A stretch of DNA of 64,000 bases from DATLWN01 sp963764315 (GCA_963764315.1 CAVXSB010000002.1:372001-436000), one strand, 5' to 3'. Positions 12,124-20,707 are shown, counted from the stretch's first letter. Notes: generated by a model from the sequence alone, not told the origin. Numbers and translations are program-made.

Positions 12124-12816
12124 ATGGGTGAAATGATCAGCTACAAGCGGCCCGACGGCCAGAGCGCGAAGGCCTATCTGGTCGAACCGGCAGCAGGCAG
12201 CAGCGCCCCGGGGATCGTAGTGATCCAGGAATGGTGGGGGCTGGACAACGAGATCAAGGGCGTGGCCGAGAAGCTGGCGGCGGCCGGTTACCGGGCGCTG
12301 GTGCCGGACCTGTATCGCGGCAAGCAGACGCTGGATGCCAAGGAGGCCGAGCACCTGATGCAGGGCCTGGACTTCGCCGATGCCGCCGGGCAGGACATCC
12401 GCGGCGCCGTGCAACACCTGAAGTCCACGGGTAGCACCAAGGTAGGCGTCAACGGCTACTGCATGGGCGGGGCGTTGACGGTGCTGGCGTCGGTGTTCGT
12501 GCCGGAGAGCGATGCCAACGCCACCTGGTACGGCTATCCGCCGCTGGAATACGTCGATGCCGCCAAGATCAAGGCGCCGCTGCTGGGCCATTGGGGCCTG
12601 CAGGATCAGTTCTTCGGTATCGATGGGGTGGATGCGCTGGAGCAGAAGCTGAACGCGGCGGGCGCGGACTTCGAGTTCCACCGCTACGATGCCAAGCATG
12701 CCTTCGCCAACGAAAAATCCGATACCAGGAACCTGCCGCCGCTCGGCTACAACGCCGAAGCCGCTAAACTCGCCTGGCAGCGCACCCTCGCCTTCTTCGA
12801 GAGGCATCTGCACTGA
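12124..12816 (+). CDS. Dienelactone hydrolase family protein
   Basis: A 230-residue alpha/beta hydrolase. The nucleophile elbow is GYCMGG with a catalytic cysteine, as in carboxymethylenebutenolidase rather than serine esterases. The acid and histidine fit WGLQDQFFG and the late KHAFAN motif; VIQEWWGLD near residue 36 is the conserved N-terminal motif of the family. It has a strong ribosome site (GAGGAGG) nine bases before the ATG. No aromatic-degradation genes are nearby, so the physiological ester is unknown; many such paralogues act outside chloroaromatic pathways. Confidence 0.88.
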   Translation: MGEMISYKRPDGQSAKAYLVEPAAGSSAPGIVVIQEWWGLDNEIKGVAEKLAAAGYRALVPDLYRGKQTLDAKEAEHLMQGLDFADAAGQDIRGAVQHLKSTGSTKVGVNGYCMGGALTVLASVFVPESDANATWYGYPPLEYVDAAKIKAPLLGHWGLQDQFFGIDGVDALEQKLNAAGADFEFHRYDAKHAFANEKSDTRNLPPLGYNAEAAKLAWQRTLAFFERHLH

Positions 12817-12839
12817 GCCGGCGGCACCGGACTCAGCCG

Positions 12840-13436
12840 ATGGATGCCCGCCCTTTCTCCCAGGCCTGCGCCAACAACCAGCAGCCGATCCTGGACATCA
12901 TCCGGCCGCTGTTCGCCGGCCTCGACGAGGTGCTGGAAATCGGCAGCGGTACGGGCCAGCACGCGGCATGCTTCGGTGCCGCCATGCCGCATCTGCGCTG
13001 GCGGTGCAGCGACCGCCCCGAGAATCATGCCGGCATCGATGCCTGGCGCGCATGGGCGGGGCTGCCCAATGTGCCGGCGCCATTGGCGCTCGACGTCAAC
13101 GCGCCCTGGCCCATTGAAGGCACCCCGGCGATCTTTTGCGCCAATGTCATCCATATCATCGCCTGGCCAGAGGTCGAACTGCTGTTTGCGGGCATCGCAC
13201 GCCACCTGCGCGAGCCCGGCATCGTCTGTCTCTACGGCCCGTACAACGACAACGGCCGCTTCACCAGCGACAGCAATGCCCGCTTCGACCAGTGGCTGAA
13301 GGACCGCGATCCGAAGAGCGGTATCCGCGATTTCGAGGCCGTCGACGCCCTGGCGCAACAGGCGGGCCTGGTGCTGCAGGCCGATCATCCGATGCCGGCG
13401 AACAATCGCTGCCTGGTTTGGCAGCTGGAACGTTGA
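12840..13436 (+). CDS. DUF938 SAM-dependent methyltransferase-like protein
   Basis: A 198-residue protein with a Rossmann SAM-binding motif (VLEIGSGTGQHA, residues about 30-41) and the DUF938 hallmarks: the N-terminal FSQACANNQQPIL, the ANVIHIIAW motif and a LYGPYNDNGRFTSDSNARFD block. The substrate is unknown. It follows the hydrolase gene after 23 bases and is probably cotranscribed with it. Confidence 0.85.
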   Translation: MDARPFSQACANNQQPILDIIRPLFAGLDEVLEIGSGTGQHAACFGAAMPHLRWRCSDRPENHAGIDAWRAWAGLPNVPAPLALDVNAPWPIEGTPAIFCANVIHIIAWPEVELLFAGIARHLREPGIVCLYGPYNDNGRFTSDSNARFDQWLKDRDPKSGIRDFEAVDALAQQAGLVLQADHPMPANNRCLVWQLER

Positions 13437-13524
13437 GGGGGCAAGCCGCAAGCCTCTATGACCCGCTTGTGACACACCCCGCCCGTAGCCTTCCGCGGTC
13501 CGAGATCGATCGTGGGAGGGAGAG

Positions 13525-14217
13525 ATGGACGACGATGGACGCCTCCGGGAGCGCTTCAACCTGAACACCACGGTCGGCCGGCTCCGGGCCTGGCTGCACG
13601 CCATGCTGAAGGAACACAACTTCACCAACCTGTTCCGCTTCAATTTCCACCGCATCTCGGATCACGCATTCCGCTCCTCCCAGCCCACCATGTGGCAGCT
13701 ACGCCGCATGGTGAAGAAACACGGCATCCAGACCATCCTGAACCTCAAGGGAGCCAATCCCAATTCGGCCTACTGGGCGATCGAACGGGCACAATGCGAG
13801 AAGCTGGGCATCACGCTGATCGACATCGACATCCGCTCGCGCGAGGCGCCGAGGCCCGAGGACCTGCGCCGCGCCAAGGCCCTGTTCGCGTCGATCGCGT
13901 ATCCGATGTGGATGCACTGCAAGGCGGGTGCGGACCGTGCCGGCATCTACGCCACGTTTTTCCAGCACTTCCACCAGCAGATACCGATCGAGCACACCAA
14001 CCAGCTCAGGCTCTGGCCCTACGGTCACTTCCGGCTATCCAAGGCGGGCAGGATCGACAACTATCTTGAGCATTATCTGGCCTATCGCGAAATGCGGCCG
14101 GAGATCGGCCTGCTGGAGTGGGCCGAACGGATCGCGGACCGCGACCGCATCGATCGCGCATTCCGGCCATTCGCACTGGCCAGTCTCGTCAACGACTGCC
14201 TGCTGCGCCGGGAATGA
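13525..14217 (+). CDS. Atypical dual-specificity / tyrosine phosphatase-like protein
   Basis: A 230-residue protein with the cysteine-phosphatase P-loop HCKAGADRAG (Cys132, Arg138) and an upstream HRISDHAFRSSQPTMWQL segment typical of bacterial proteins of the atypical dual-specificity group (substrate-trapping Asp would lie in DIDIRSREAP). It is cytoplasmic with no signal peptide. The ATG at 13525 follows GGGAGGGAGA. Its substrate could be a phosphoprotein, phosphoinositide-like lipid or phosphosugar; nothing nearby decides. It precedes the ATPase-chemoreceptor cluster but is separated from it by about 100 bases. Confidence 0.78.
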   Translation: MDDDGRLRERFNLNTTVGRLRAWLHAMLKEHNFTNLFRFNFHRISDHAFRSSQPTMWQLRRMVKKHGIQTILNLKGANPNSAYWAIERAQCEKLGITLIDIDIRSREAPRPEDLRRAKALFASIAYPMWMHCKAGADRAGIYATFFQHFHQQIPIEHTNQLRLWPYGHFRLSKAGRIDNYLEHYLAYREMRPEIGLLEWAERIADRDRIDRAFRPFALASLVNDCLLRRE

Positions 14218-14314
14218 CCAGGCGGCTTCAAGCAGCGGATGCGCGGGGAAGCGTTGACACCCTGATTCGTTTATATTAACAAAACCGCTTGATTACCCAT
14301 AAAGGGGAGGTTCT

Positions 14315-14392
14315 ATGCTTGGCCCCGATGCTTGGGGAAAACATCCCGGCAGCTCAGACCGGCAGAGCAAAGGGTATCCGTCATTCATCTGA
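14315..14392 (+). CDS. Possible 25-codon leader ORF or displaced true start of the ATPase gene
   Basis: ATG at 14315 sits four bases after GGGGAGG (304-310 of the 14-kb line), the best ribosome site in this region. Its frame reads MLGPDAWGKHPGSSDRQSKG and stops at 14390-14392. It overlaps the beginning of the ATPase frame, which itself has only a TTG start and no ribosome site. Either it is a short upstream peptide or a one-base indel near 14370 separates the real N-terminus from the ATPase. Confidence 0.35.
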   Translation: MLGPDAWGKHPGSSDRQSKGYPSFI

Positions 14393-15336
14393 ACGGGCAG
14401 GCCGCCGCCAAGCCGCCCGATGCATGCGGTCCGCGCATCTGGGCCGTGGCCAGCGGCAAGGGCGGCGTGGGCAAGAGCTTCATTTCCTCCAACCTTGGGT
14501 TGGCCCTGAGCCGGCTGGGCAAACGTACCGTGCTGGTCGATCTCGATCTCGGCGGCGCCAATCTCCACACCTGCTTCGGCCTGGCCGATACCAAGCTGAC
14601 GCTGTCCGAATTCATCGAAAGCAGACATCGGCATATCAACGAATTCATCCAGCCGATACCCCATACGACGCTGGGGCTGATCAGCGGCGCCGCCGGCCGC
14701 CTGGAAATTGCCAATATAAAGCATTTCCAGAAACAGAAGATCATCCGCAACCTCGGGCATATCGATGCCGATTACGTGATCCTCGACCTGGGAGCCGGCA
14801 CGAGCTTCAATACGCTGGATTTCTTCACCCATGCCGATCACGGCATCGTCGTCGTCATTCCGGATCCGACATCGGTCGAGAACACCTATCGCTTCCTGAA
14901 ATGCGTCATGATCCGCCACCTGCGCCGGGCGCCCGAAGCTACCCGCAGACTCATGATGCAGACGTTGGGCAGCAACGACGGCGAAGGCAGGCCGGTGCGG
15001 ACCCTGGCCATGCTCATGGATGCCATGCAGCAGTCGCATCCGGAACATGCCCGCCTGCTAAAGGGAGAGCTTGCACGGCAAAATCTCCACCTGATCGTCA
15101 ACCAGGCACTCGAGCCTGCCGATACCGATCTGGGCTCCTCGATCGCCATGGCATGCAGCAAATATTTCGGCCGGAAGACCCATTACCTCGGGCATTTGCA
15201 TCACGACCGGCAGGTGCTTGCCGCCATGCGCCTGCGCCGCCCCTTCCTGATGGAGTATCCGCATTCGCGGGCGGCCATCTATCTGGAGAATATGGCGGCC
15301 GAGCTGATCGACTGGGACAAACAGGCTGAAATATGA
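14332..15336 (+). CDS. ParA/MinD-family (FlhG-like) ATPase
   Basis: Up to 334 residues. A deviant Walker A motif (ASGKGGVGKSF, residues about 40-50) carries both signature lysines. It is followed by a Walker A' region (VLVDLDLGGANLH) and a Walker B (YVILDLGAGTSFN). These mark the MinD/FlhG branch of positioning ATPases. The C-terminal third is helical and unlike MinD, with no obvious amphipathic membrane helix. Only a TTG start (14332) is available in frame. The stop overlaps the J-like gene (ATGA), and a soluble chemoreceptor follows, so a role in positioning a cytoplasmic assembly is possible but inferred. Confidence 0.82.
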   Translation: MGKTSRQLRPAEQRVSVIHLNGQAAAKPPDACGPRIWAVASGKGGVGKSFISSNLGLALSRLGKRTVLVDLDLGGANLHTCFGLADTKLTLSEFIESRHRHINEFIQPIPHTTLGLISGAAGRLEIANIKHFQKQKIIRNLGHIDADYVILDLGAGTSFNTLDFFTHADHGIVVVIPDPTSVENTYRFLKCVMIRHLRRAPEATRRLMMQTLGSNDGEGRPVRTLAMLMDAMQQSHPEHARLLKGELARQNLHLIVNQALEPADTDLGSSIAMACSKYFGRKTHYLGHLHHDRQVLAAMRLRRPFLMEYPHSRAAIYLENMAAELIDWDKQAEI

Positions 15337-15620
15337 ACGATCAAGTGCTAATCGATTACTACGCATTGCTGGAAGTGCCTCCGAATGCCAAGAACCTGGA
15401 TATCATCCGTGCCTATCGCCGGGCCAAACTGACCTATAGAATCGACTCGATGGCGACCTATTCCCTGTTCGGGGAGGCTGAACTGGAGCACATCCGCACC
15501 GAGATCGAGATGGCCTACCAGACCCTGTCCGACCCGGATAAGCGCCAAGCCTATGACATCGGGCTGGGCGCAGGCACGGAGACCCGGAAAACGCGCCCCC
15601 CGGACGAAGGAAACACATAG
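15333..15620 (+). CDS. J-domain-like small protein lacking HPD
   Basis: A 95-residue protein that looks like a J domain: DYYALLEVPPNAK at residues 8-20, helix II IRAYRRAKLTYR and the closing AYQTLSDPDKRQAYD. The HPD tripeptide that triggers DnaK ATP hydrolysis is absent; the loop instead reads IDSMATYSLFGEAELEH. It is therefore unlikely to be a working DnaK co-chaperone and may be a protein-protein adaptor. Its ATG overlaps the ATPase stop, so the two are almost certainly translated together. The last 20 residues are polar and probably disordered. Confidence 0.78.
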   Translation: MNDQVLIDYYALLEVPPNAKNLDIIRAYRRAKLTYRIDSMATYSLFGEAELEHIRTEIEMAYQTLSDPDKRQAYDIGLGAGTETRKTRPPDEGNT

Positions 15621-15746
15621 GCGCGGGCGGCCGTATCCCCTCTTCTTCATTGCTTCCGCTGATTTTTTTCGGTTTCAATAACCCAAGTGCTGGCGCGGGC
15701 ATGAATCTTGCGTAAAGTTCCCATCCTGGAATGAGAGGGATCAACA

Positions 15747-17069
15747 ATGGATGATTTGACTGCAAGCACGCGCGATCCGCAGGTCGCCCAGCTTTTCTCT
15801 GCCGTATGCGACGGCGATTTCACCTACCGCATGTCCGCCAGCCACCCCATGGCGGCCGAAGCCAACCGCATGATGGTGCACCTGGATCAGCTGATGCTGA
15901 CCGAGCTGGGCAGCATCGTGCGGGTCACCATGGCCGGGTTGGAGCATGCCATCGTCATGGGCAAGCTGCAGAAGGTCTCCGGCAATGTGCATGAACAGAC
16001 CTCGGCGATGGCCGCCGCCACCGAGGAGATGAGCGCCACCGTGCAGACCATGGCCGAGCAGGCGCACGAGGTCGGCGAGCTCAGCAACGAAGCCAAGCTA
16101 TCGGTGGCCCATGGCATGCAGACCATCGATCAAGCCACGCGCGTCATGGACGGCACCATCGGTCAGATGGGCCAGGCCGTCGAACGCATCGACCAGCTGA
16201 AAGAGACCTCCAGGGAGATCGAGGAACTGCTGGGTGTCATCCGCAAGATCTCGGACCAGACGAATCTGCTGGCCCTGAACGCCACCATCGAGGCGGCACG
16301 CGCCGGCGATGCGGGCAAGGGCTTTGCCGTCGTCGCCGGTGAGGTCAAGGACCTGTCCCGTCAAACCGCCATGGCAGCGGAAAGCATCGGCCAGAAAAGT
16401 GCCGCCATCCAGGGTGCCGTCACCTCGGTGGTGCAAAGCATCGGCGACATCTCCGGCAACGTCCGGCAGGCCGCCGAATCGTTGAGCGCCAGCCAGGATT
16501 CCATGCGCACGATCGATGGCAATATGCAGAACGTCGATGGACGCGTGCACGAGATTCGTTTTGCCAGCCAGGACCAGGCCACCGCCGCTGGGGAAATCGC
16601 TCAGGGCGTGGCCACGATCTCGACCACCTCCGAAGAGCTCGACCAGATGGCCCAGCTGGCTCTGGACGGCACGGACGAACTGGAACGCATGCTCGGCAAC
16701 GATCTGAAGAAGTTGTCCGCATTCAAGATCAACCAAGCCATCATTGAGCTGGCGAAGACCGACCACCTGATGTGGAAGAAGCGCCTGATCGACATGGTGC
16801 TCGGCCGAGGCCAGATCGCCCTGGACGAGGTCACCGACCACCGTCAGTGCCGGCTGGGCAAATGGTACACGGCAGATGGCCAGCGCGCCTTCGGCCATGC
16901 CGCCGCCTTCACCGAACTCGACGGCCCGCATGCCGAGGTGCACAAGCTGGCCAAGCGCGCCGTCGAGCATCACCACAAGGGTGAGCACGAGGCGGCTATC
17001 CGCACCGTCGAGGCCATCGGCCCACTATCCGACGAGGTCATCCGCCTGCTCGATGCGCTTGCCGCCTGA
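15747..17069 (+). CDS. Soluble methyl-accepting chemotaxis protein with C-terminal CZB domain
   Basis: A 440-residue protein with no membrane segment. Residues about 60-320 form the signalling coiled coil; the conserved hairpin tip (KISDQTNLLALNATIEAARA) spans about 167-186. Residues about 325-440 form a chemoreceptor zinc-binding domain with His340, Cys368 in CRLGKWY, His395 and a His408-410 cluster. CZB domains sense zinc or hypochlorous acid in TlpD and DgcZ relatives. No CheA, CheW, CheR or CheB gene is nearby. It lies 126 bases after the J-like gene; GAGAGGG precedes the ATG. Confidence 0.92.
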   Translation: MDDLTASTRDPQVAQLFSAVCDGDFTYRMSASHPMAAEANRMMVHLDQLMLTELGSIVRVTMAGLEHAIVMGKLQKVSGNVHEQTSAMAAATEEMSATVQTMAEQAHEVGELSNEAKLSVAHGMQTIDQATRVMDGTIGQMGQAVERIDQLKETSREIEELLGVIRKISDQTNLLALNATIEAARAGDAGKGFAVVAGEVKDLSRQTAMAAESIGQKSAAIQGAVTSVVQSIGDISGNVRQAAESLSASQDSMRTIDGNMQNVDGRVHEIRFASQDQATAAGEIAQGVATISTTSEELDQMAQLALDGTDELERMLGNDLKKLSAFKINQAIIELAKTDHLMWKKRLIDMVLGRGQIALDEVTDHRQCRLGKWYTADGQRAFGHAAAFTELDGPHAEVHKLAKRAVEHHHKGEHEAAIRTVEAIGPLSDEVIRLLDALAA

Positions 17070-17078
17070 GCCGGGCCG

Positions 17079-17813
17079 GTGAGTCCGGGGGCGCGGGATA
17101 CGCTGTACGGCCAGCCGCTGACGGCCGTCGAAGGCTTTGCCTTCGACGCGCGGGTGGCCGAGGTGTTCCAGGACATGATCTCCCGCTCCGTGCCAGGCTA
17201 CGGGCTGAGCCTGTCGATGATCGCCCTCACCGCCGAGCGCTATGCGCAGCCGGGAAGCCGTCTGTACGATCTTGGTTGCTCTCTGGGCGCGGCCACGCTG
17301 GCCATGCGCCATGCCGTCGAGGGCCGGGACTGCCGCATCATCGGCATCGACAATGCCCCGGCCATGCTCGCGCGCTGCCGCGAGATTCTGGATCGGGATG
17401 CGGCGACGAGCCCGGTCGATCTGATTTGTGCCGACATCGCCGATATCGGCGTGCATGACGCCTCGGTGGTGGTGCTGAACTTCACACTGCAATTCGTGCC
17501 CGCCGCCCATCGCCTGCCCCTGTTGTCCCGCATCCGTTCCGGCATGCGCGAGGGCGGCGTGCTGCTGCTGTCCGAGAAACTATGCTTTGCCGATGCCCGC
17601 GAGCAACGGGTATTGACCGAGCTGCACCACGACTTCAAGCGCGCCCAGGGCTATTCGGAGCTGGAGATCGGCCAGAAACGAACGGCGCTGGAGAATGTAC
17701 TGGTTCCGGAACCGCTCGATGTGCATCTGACACGCCTGCGCCAGGCCGGCTTTTCCCGGGCCTTCCCCTGGTTCCAGTGCCTCAACTTCGCATCCCTGAT
17801 CGCCTTCGCATGA
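17079..17813 (+). CDS. cmoA: Carboxy-S-adenosyl-L-methionine synthase
   Basis: A 244-residue enzyme that turns SAM and prephenate into carboxy-SAM, the donor for wobble uridine modification. Family landmarks: FAFDARVAEVFQDMISRSVPGY, the SAM-binding YDLGCSLGAATLAM and the IGIDNAPAML motif. It uses a GTG start at 17079 only nine bases after the chemoreceptor stop. Its stop overlaps cmoB (ATGA), the usual arrangement. Confidence 0.95.
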   Translation: MSPGARDTLYGQPLTAVEGFAFDARVAEVFQDMISRSVPGYGLSLSMIALTAERYAQPGSRLYDLGCSLGAATLAMRHAVEGRDCRIIGIDNAPAMLARCREILDRDAATSPVDLICADIADIGVHDASVVVLNFTLQFVPAAHRLPLLSRIRSGMREGGVLLLSEKLCFADAREQRVLTELHHDFKRAQGYSELEIGQKRTALENVLVPEPLDVHLTRLRQAGFSRAFPWFQCLNFASLIAFA

Positions 17814-18760
17814 GCAACACTCTGCCGCCCGGATTCCCGGACGGATTTGGCCACACCCTGGACGAGGCCTGGGCGAACGTCCGGGCCCACGGCGATCACG
17901 GACGCTGGCAGGCCGCAATCACCGCCCTGCCCGAACTGATGCCGACCGGCATCGACCTGCATACCGATGCCATTCGCATCGGCGACGCCGGGGACATCGA
18001 CGCCGGCGCCCGGCAGGGGATCGAGGAAGCACTGCAGCAGCTACATCCCTGGCGCAAGGGTCCGTTCGCGCTGTTCGGCCTGCATATCGACTGCGAATGG
18101 CGCTCGGATATGAAATGGCAGCGCCTGGCCGACGCCATCGCCCCACTGCACGGACGCAGGGTGCTCGACGTCGGCTGCGGCTCGGGCTATCACCTGTGGC
18201 GCATGCGCGGTGCCGGTGCGGCGAGCGTCATCGGCATCGATCCGACGCCGTTGTATGCGATGCAGTTCACCGCCATCCAGCATTATGTGCGCGATGCGCA
18301 TGTGCAATTCTGGCCGCTGGGTATCGACGATATGCCGCAGGGCTCCGCCTGCTTCGATACAGTGTTCTCGATGGGTCTGCTCTACCATCGGCGCGCGCCG
18401 ATCGATCACCTGCTGCAGTTGAAGGGGCTATTGCGCCCTGGCGGTGAGTTGGTGCTCGAGACGCTGATTGTCGATGGCGATGCGCGCAGCTGCCTGGTCC
18501 CGACGGAACGCTACGCCAAGATGCGCAATGTCTGGTTCATCCCGTCGGCGGACATGCTTAAGATCTGGCTGGCGCGCGCCGGCTTCACCCGCATCCGCCT
18601 CGTCGACGCCGCTCCGACCTCCGTGCGCGAGCAGCGACGCACCGACTGGATGCGCTTCGAATCGCTACGCGATTTCCTCGATGCGCAAGACCCCTCGCGC
18701 ACCGTCGAGGGCTATCCGGCTCCGGTGCGCGCCATCATGCTGGCCGAGAGACCGGGCTAA
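17810..18760 (+). CDS. cmoB: tRNA U34 carboxymethyltransferase
   Basis: A 316-residue partner of CmoA that transfers the carboxymethyl group to 5-hydroxyuridine at position 34 of certain tRNAs. Typical motifs are RKGPFALFGLHIDCEWRSD, the SAM motif VLDVGCGSGYHLWRM, IGIDPTPLYAMQF and FSMGLLYHRRAP. The start overlaps the cmoA stop by four bases. Slightly shorter than the Escherichia coli protein at the N-terminus, but the catalytic region is complete. Confidence 0.95.
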   Translation: MSNTLPPGFPDGFGHTLDEAWANVRAHGDHGRWQAAITALPELMPTGIDLHTDAIRIGDAGDIDAGARQGIEEALQQLHPWRKGPFALFGLHIDCEWRSDMKWQRLADAIAPLHGRRVLDVGCGSGYHLWRMRGAGAASVIGIDPTPLYAMQFTAIQHYVRDAHVQFWPLGIDDMPQGSACFDTVFSMGLLYHRRAPIDHLLQLKGLLRPGGELVLETLIVDGDARSCLVPTERYAKMRNVWFIPSADMLKIWLARAGFTRIRLVDAAPTSVREQRRTDWMRFESLRDFLDAQDPSRTVEGYPAPVRAIMLAERPG

Positions 18761-18776
18761 AGGGTTTTGCGCGCGG

Positions 18777-19223
18777 CTACAGCCCCTTGGCCTGGATGTG
18801 GTGGCCGATGATGTGGAATTGATCCTTGTCGCTGGGCTCGCGGATGGTGATGATCTCATGCGCATCCCCACGCGCGTAGACGGTGTGGTACTGAAGGATG
18901 TAGAAGTCGCCGGAAAAACGCGTATCCGCCGCTTCACTCTCCAGCGTGTAGGATTTCAGCGGCCCCAGCACCTGCTGCACATGTTGCAGATAGTTCAGCC
19001 AAGCCTCCTTGCCCTTGTTGCGGAAAAAGGCATGGCCATAGCACGACAAGGCCGCGTTCCAGTCCTGATGTTGCTCGGCGGCAAAAAGCTTCTCGGCCAG
19101 CGGCTCAGCATTCTGCACGCTCGGCGTGCGCACCTCGTCGCAGCCGGCAAGCGTTACCATGGCCACCAGCAACAGCATCAGCCAACCGAACCGGCGCGTG
19201 CCCCCTGTGCGATCAGAACCCAT
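18777..19223 (-). CDS. Small lipoprotein with an NTF2/DUF4019-like domain
   Basis: A 148-residue protein with a basic N-terminus, a hydrophobic stretch and the lipobox VTLAGC (Cys about 28), so it should be lipid-anchored at a membrane facing the periplasm. The mature part (AEKLFAAEQHQDWNAALSCY ... KDQFHIIGHHI) has the cone-like NTF2 pattern seen in DUF4019-type proteins. Function unknown. It is the last gene of a minus-strand run after the fructosamine kinase, ten bases downstream of it. Confidence 0.65.
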   Translation of the reverse strand: MGSDRTGGTRRFGWLMLLLVAMVTLAGCDEVRTPSVQNAEPLAEKLFAAEQHQDWNAALSCYGHAFFRNKGKEAWLNYLQHVQQVLGPLKSYTLESEAADTRFSGDFYILQYHTVYARGDAHEIITIREPSDKDQFHIIGHHIQAKGL

Positions 19224-19232
19224 CGTTTCCTC

Positions 19233-20126
19233 CTAGCCGAGCTCGCTCAGCAATTCCTGCATCATGCGCAAGGCCTGGGCGGCATAACCGCCGCCGAACA
19301 GATTCGCATGATTCAGCACATGATACAGCATATACAGCGTTTTTCGATGCCTGTATCCACCATCCAAGGGCAAGGATTCCCGGTAGGCGGCATAGAATGA
19401 CTCGGGAAAGCCACCGAACAGCTCCGTCATGGCCAGGTCCGCCTCCCGGTCGCCATAGTACACGGCCGGATCGAAGATCACCGGCTGCCCCTGCCCGTCG
19501 GCGGCATGATTGCCGCCCCATAGATCACCGTGCAGCAGCGAGGGGGCCGGCCGATAACCGGTATAAAGCCCCGGTAGACCGGCGATCAGTCGCTCGCCCA
19601 GCCGCTGCAGCTCGCCGCCATGGCCGTTTTCGGCTGCCAGCCGCAGCTGATGGGCCAGCCGCTTCTCTCCAAAAAAGCGTATCCAGTCGTCATCCCAGGC
19701 GTTCGGCTGTGCCGTGGCGCCGATGGTGTTGTCGCGCCGCCAGCCGAATCGCCCGCTTGTGTGCCTATGCATCGCTGCCAGGCCGCGACCGAGCCGCACG
19801 GCACTGTCGGCCGTATCGGGCCCGAAATCGATATACTCCATGACCAGAAAGGCCACGTCCCCGGCCCGGCCACAGCATACCGGCGCCGGCACGCGCAGGG
19901 CGCCGGCGCCGGCGAGTTCCGTCAATCCGTCGCGCTCGGCCTCGAACATGTCGAGCCGCTCGCATGCGTTCAGCTTGGCGAAATAGTCCCGGCCAACCGC
20001 CTCCAGGCGGTAACAGGCGTTGATGTCCCCGCCCCCGACCGGCACGGCATGGCGGATATGCACAGGCGTCGATACGGCCTCGGAGGCCGCCATGGCGATG
20101 GCCTGCAGCATATCGTTCGAGATCAT
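19233..20126 (-). CDS. Fructosamine kinase family protein
   Basis: A 297-residue kinase-fold protein. It shows the family signatures VGGGDINACYRL (nucleotide loop), FLVMEYIDFG, the catalytic HGDLWGGN and the metal-binding FDPAVYYGDREADLAM. Bacterial members phosphorylate ribulosamine or fructosamine adducts on proteins so that the sugar can be released, a repair reaction. The start at 20126 (MISNDMLQAIA) was preferred over an upstream in-frame ATG at 20237 that adds a low-complexity extension overlapping the DUF2062 gene. Confidence 0.88.
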   Translation of the reverse strand: MISNDMLQAIAMAASEAVSTPVHIRHAVPVGGGDINACYRLEAVGRDYFAKLNACERLDMFEAERDGLTELAGAGALRVPAPVCCGRAGDVAFLVMEYIDFGPDTADSAVRLGRGLAAMHRHTSGRFGWRRDNTIGATAQPNAWDDDWIRFFGEKRLAHQLRLAAENGHGGELQRLGERLIAGLPGLYTGYRPAPSLLHGDLWGGNHAADGQGQPVIFDPAVYYGDREADLAMTELFGGFPESFYAAYRESLPLDGGYRHRKTLYMLYHVLNHANLFGGGYAAQALRMMQELLSELG

Positions 20127-20139
20127 GCCCGCGGACGGA

Positions 20140-20667
20140 TCAGGAGGCGGCGAGGCGGCGGGAATGCCTGCGGTGACGGCGGCGGTAGACGACATAGCCG
20201 CGCCACGCGAGCTGTATGCCGAAATAGCCCATGACACCGAGACTCAACCCGGAGACCAGGCAGCCGAGCAGGAAGGGTTTCCAGGTCTCAGCCACCCCGT
20301 GCAGCAGCCATTGCGTGGAGAGATGGAAATCGAAGTCCTGTGGCGGCAGGCCGAGGATCCAGGCGCCGATCTTGTAGCAGAGGAAGAACAGCACGGGCAT
20401 GGTCAACGGATTGGTCACCCACACCAGAGCGACGGCGATCGGCAGGTTGGCCTGGATGAAAATGGCCAGAGCGGCGGCGATCAGCATCTGGAACGGCAAC
20501 GGAATAAAGGCCGCGAACAGACCGATCATGAAGGCCAGGGCGACGGAATGGCGGTTCAGCCGCCACAGGCAACCGCGTTCGAGCAATACGCCAAGACAGC
20601 GCAGGCTCGGGTGCCTGCGTATCACCTCGGGATCGGGCATACAGCGTCGAATCAACTTCCGCGGCAT
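20140..20667 (-). CDS. DUF2062 membrane protein
   Basis: A 175-residue inner-membrane protein with a basic N-terminus (MPRKLIRRCMPD), an amphipathic LNRHSVALAF segment and three or four hydrophobic helices (FMIGLFAAFIPLPFQML; LPIAVALVWVTNPLTMPVLFF; PFLLGCLVSGLSLGVMGYFG). The ANLPIAVALVWVTNPLT block is the core of DUF2062. Function unknown. It follows metG on the minus strand after about 40 bases. Confidence 0.82.
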   Translation of the reverse strand: MPRKLIRRCMPDPEVIRRHPSLRCLGVLLERGCLWRLNRHSVALAFMIGLFAAFIPLPFQMLIAAALAIFIQANLPIAVALVWVTNPLTMPVLFFLCYKIGAWILGLPPQDFDFHLSTQWLLHGVAETWKPFLLGCLVSGLSLGVMGYFGIQLAWRGYVVYRRRHRRHSRRLAAS

Positions 20668-20707
20668 GGATTCAGTATGAACGTGCCGCAGCGCACAGAC
20701 AAGGTGC

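Noticed and set aside
15690..15746. Sigma-54 (TGGC...TTGC) or sigma-28 (TAAAGTTC) promoter before the chemoreceptor gene
   Set aside because: The TGGCGC and TTGCG elements are 16 bp apart instead of the required 10. TAAAGTTC fits a sigma-28 -35 box, but no GCCGATAA-like -10 follows at the right distance.
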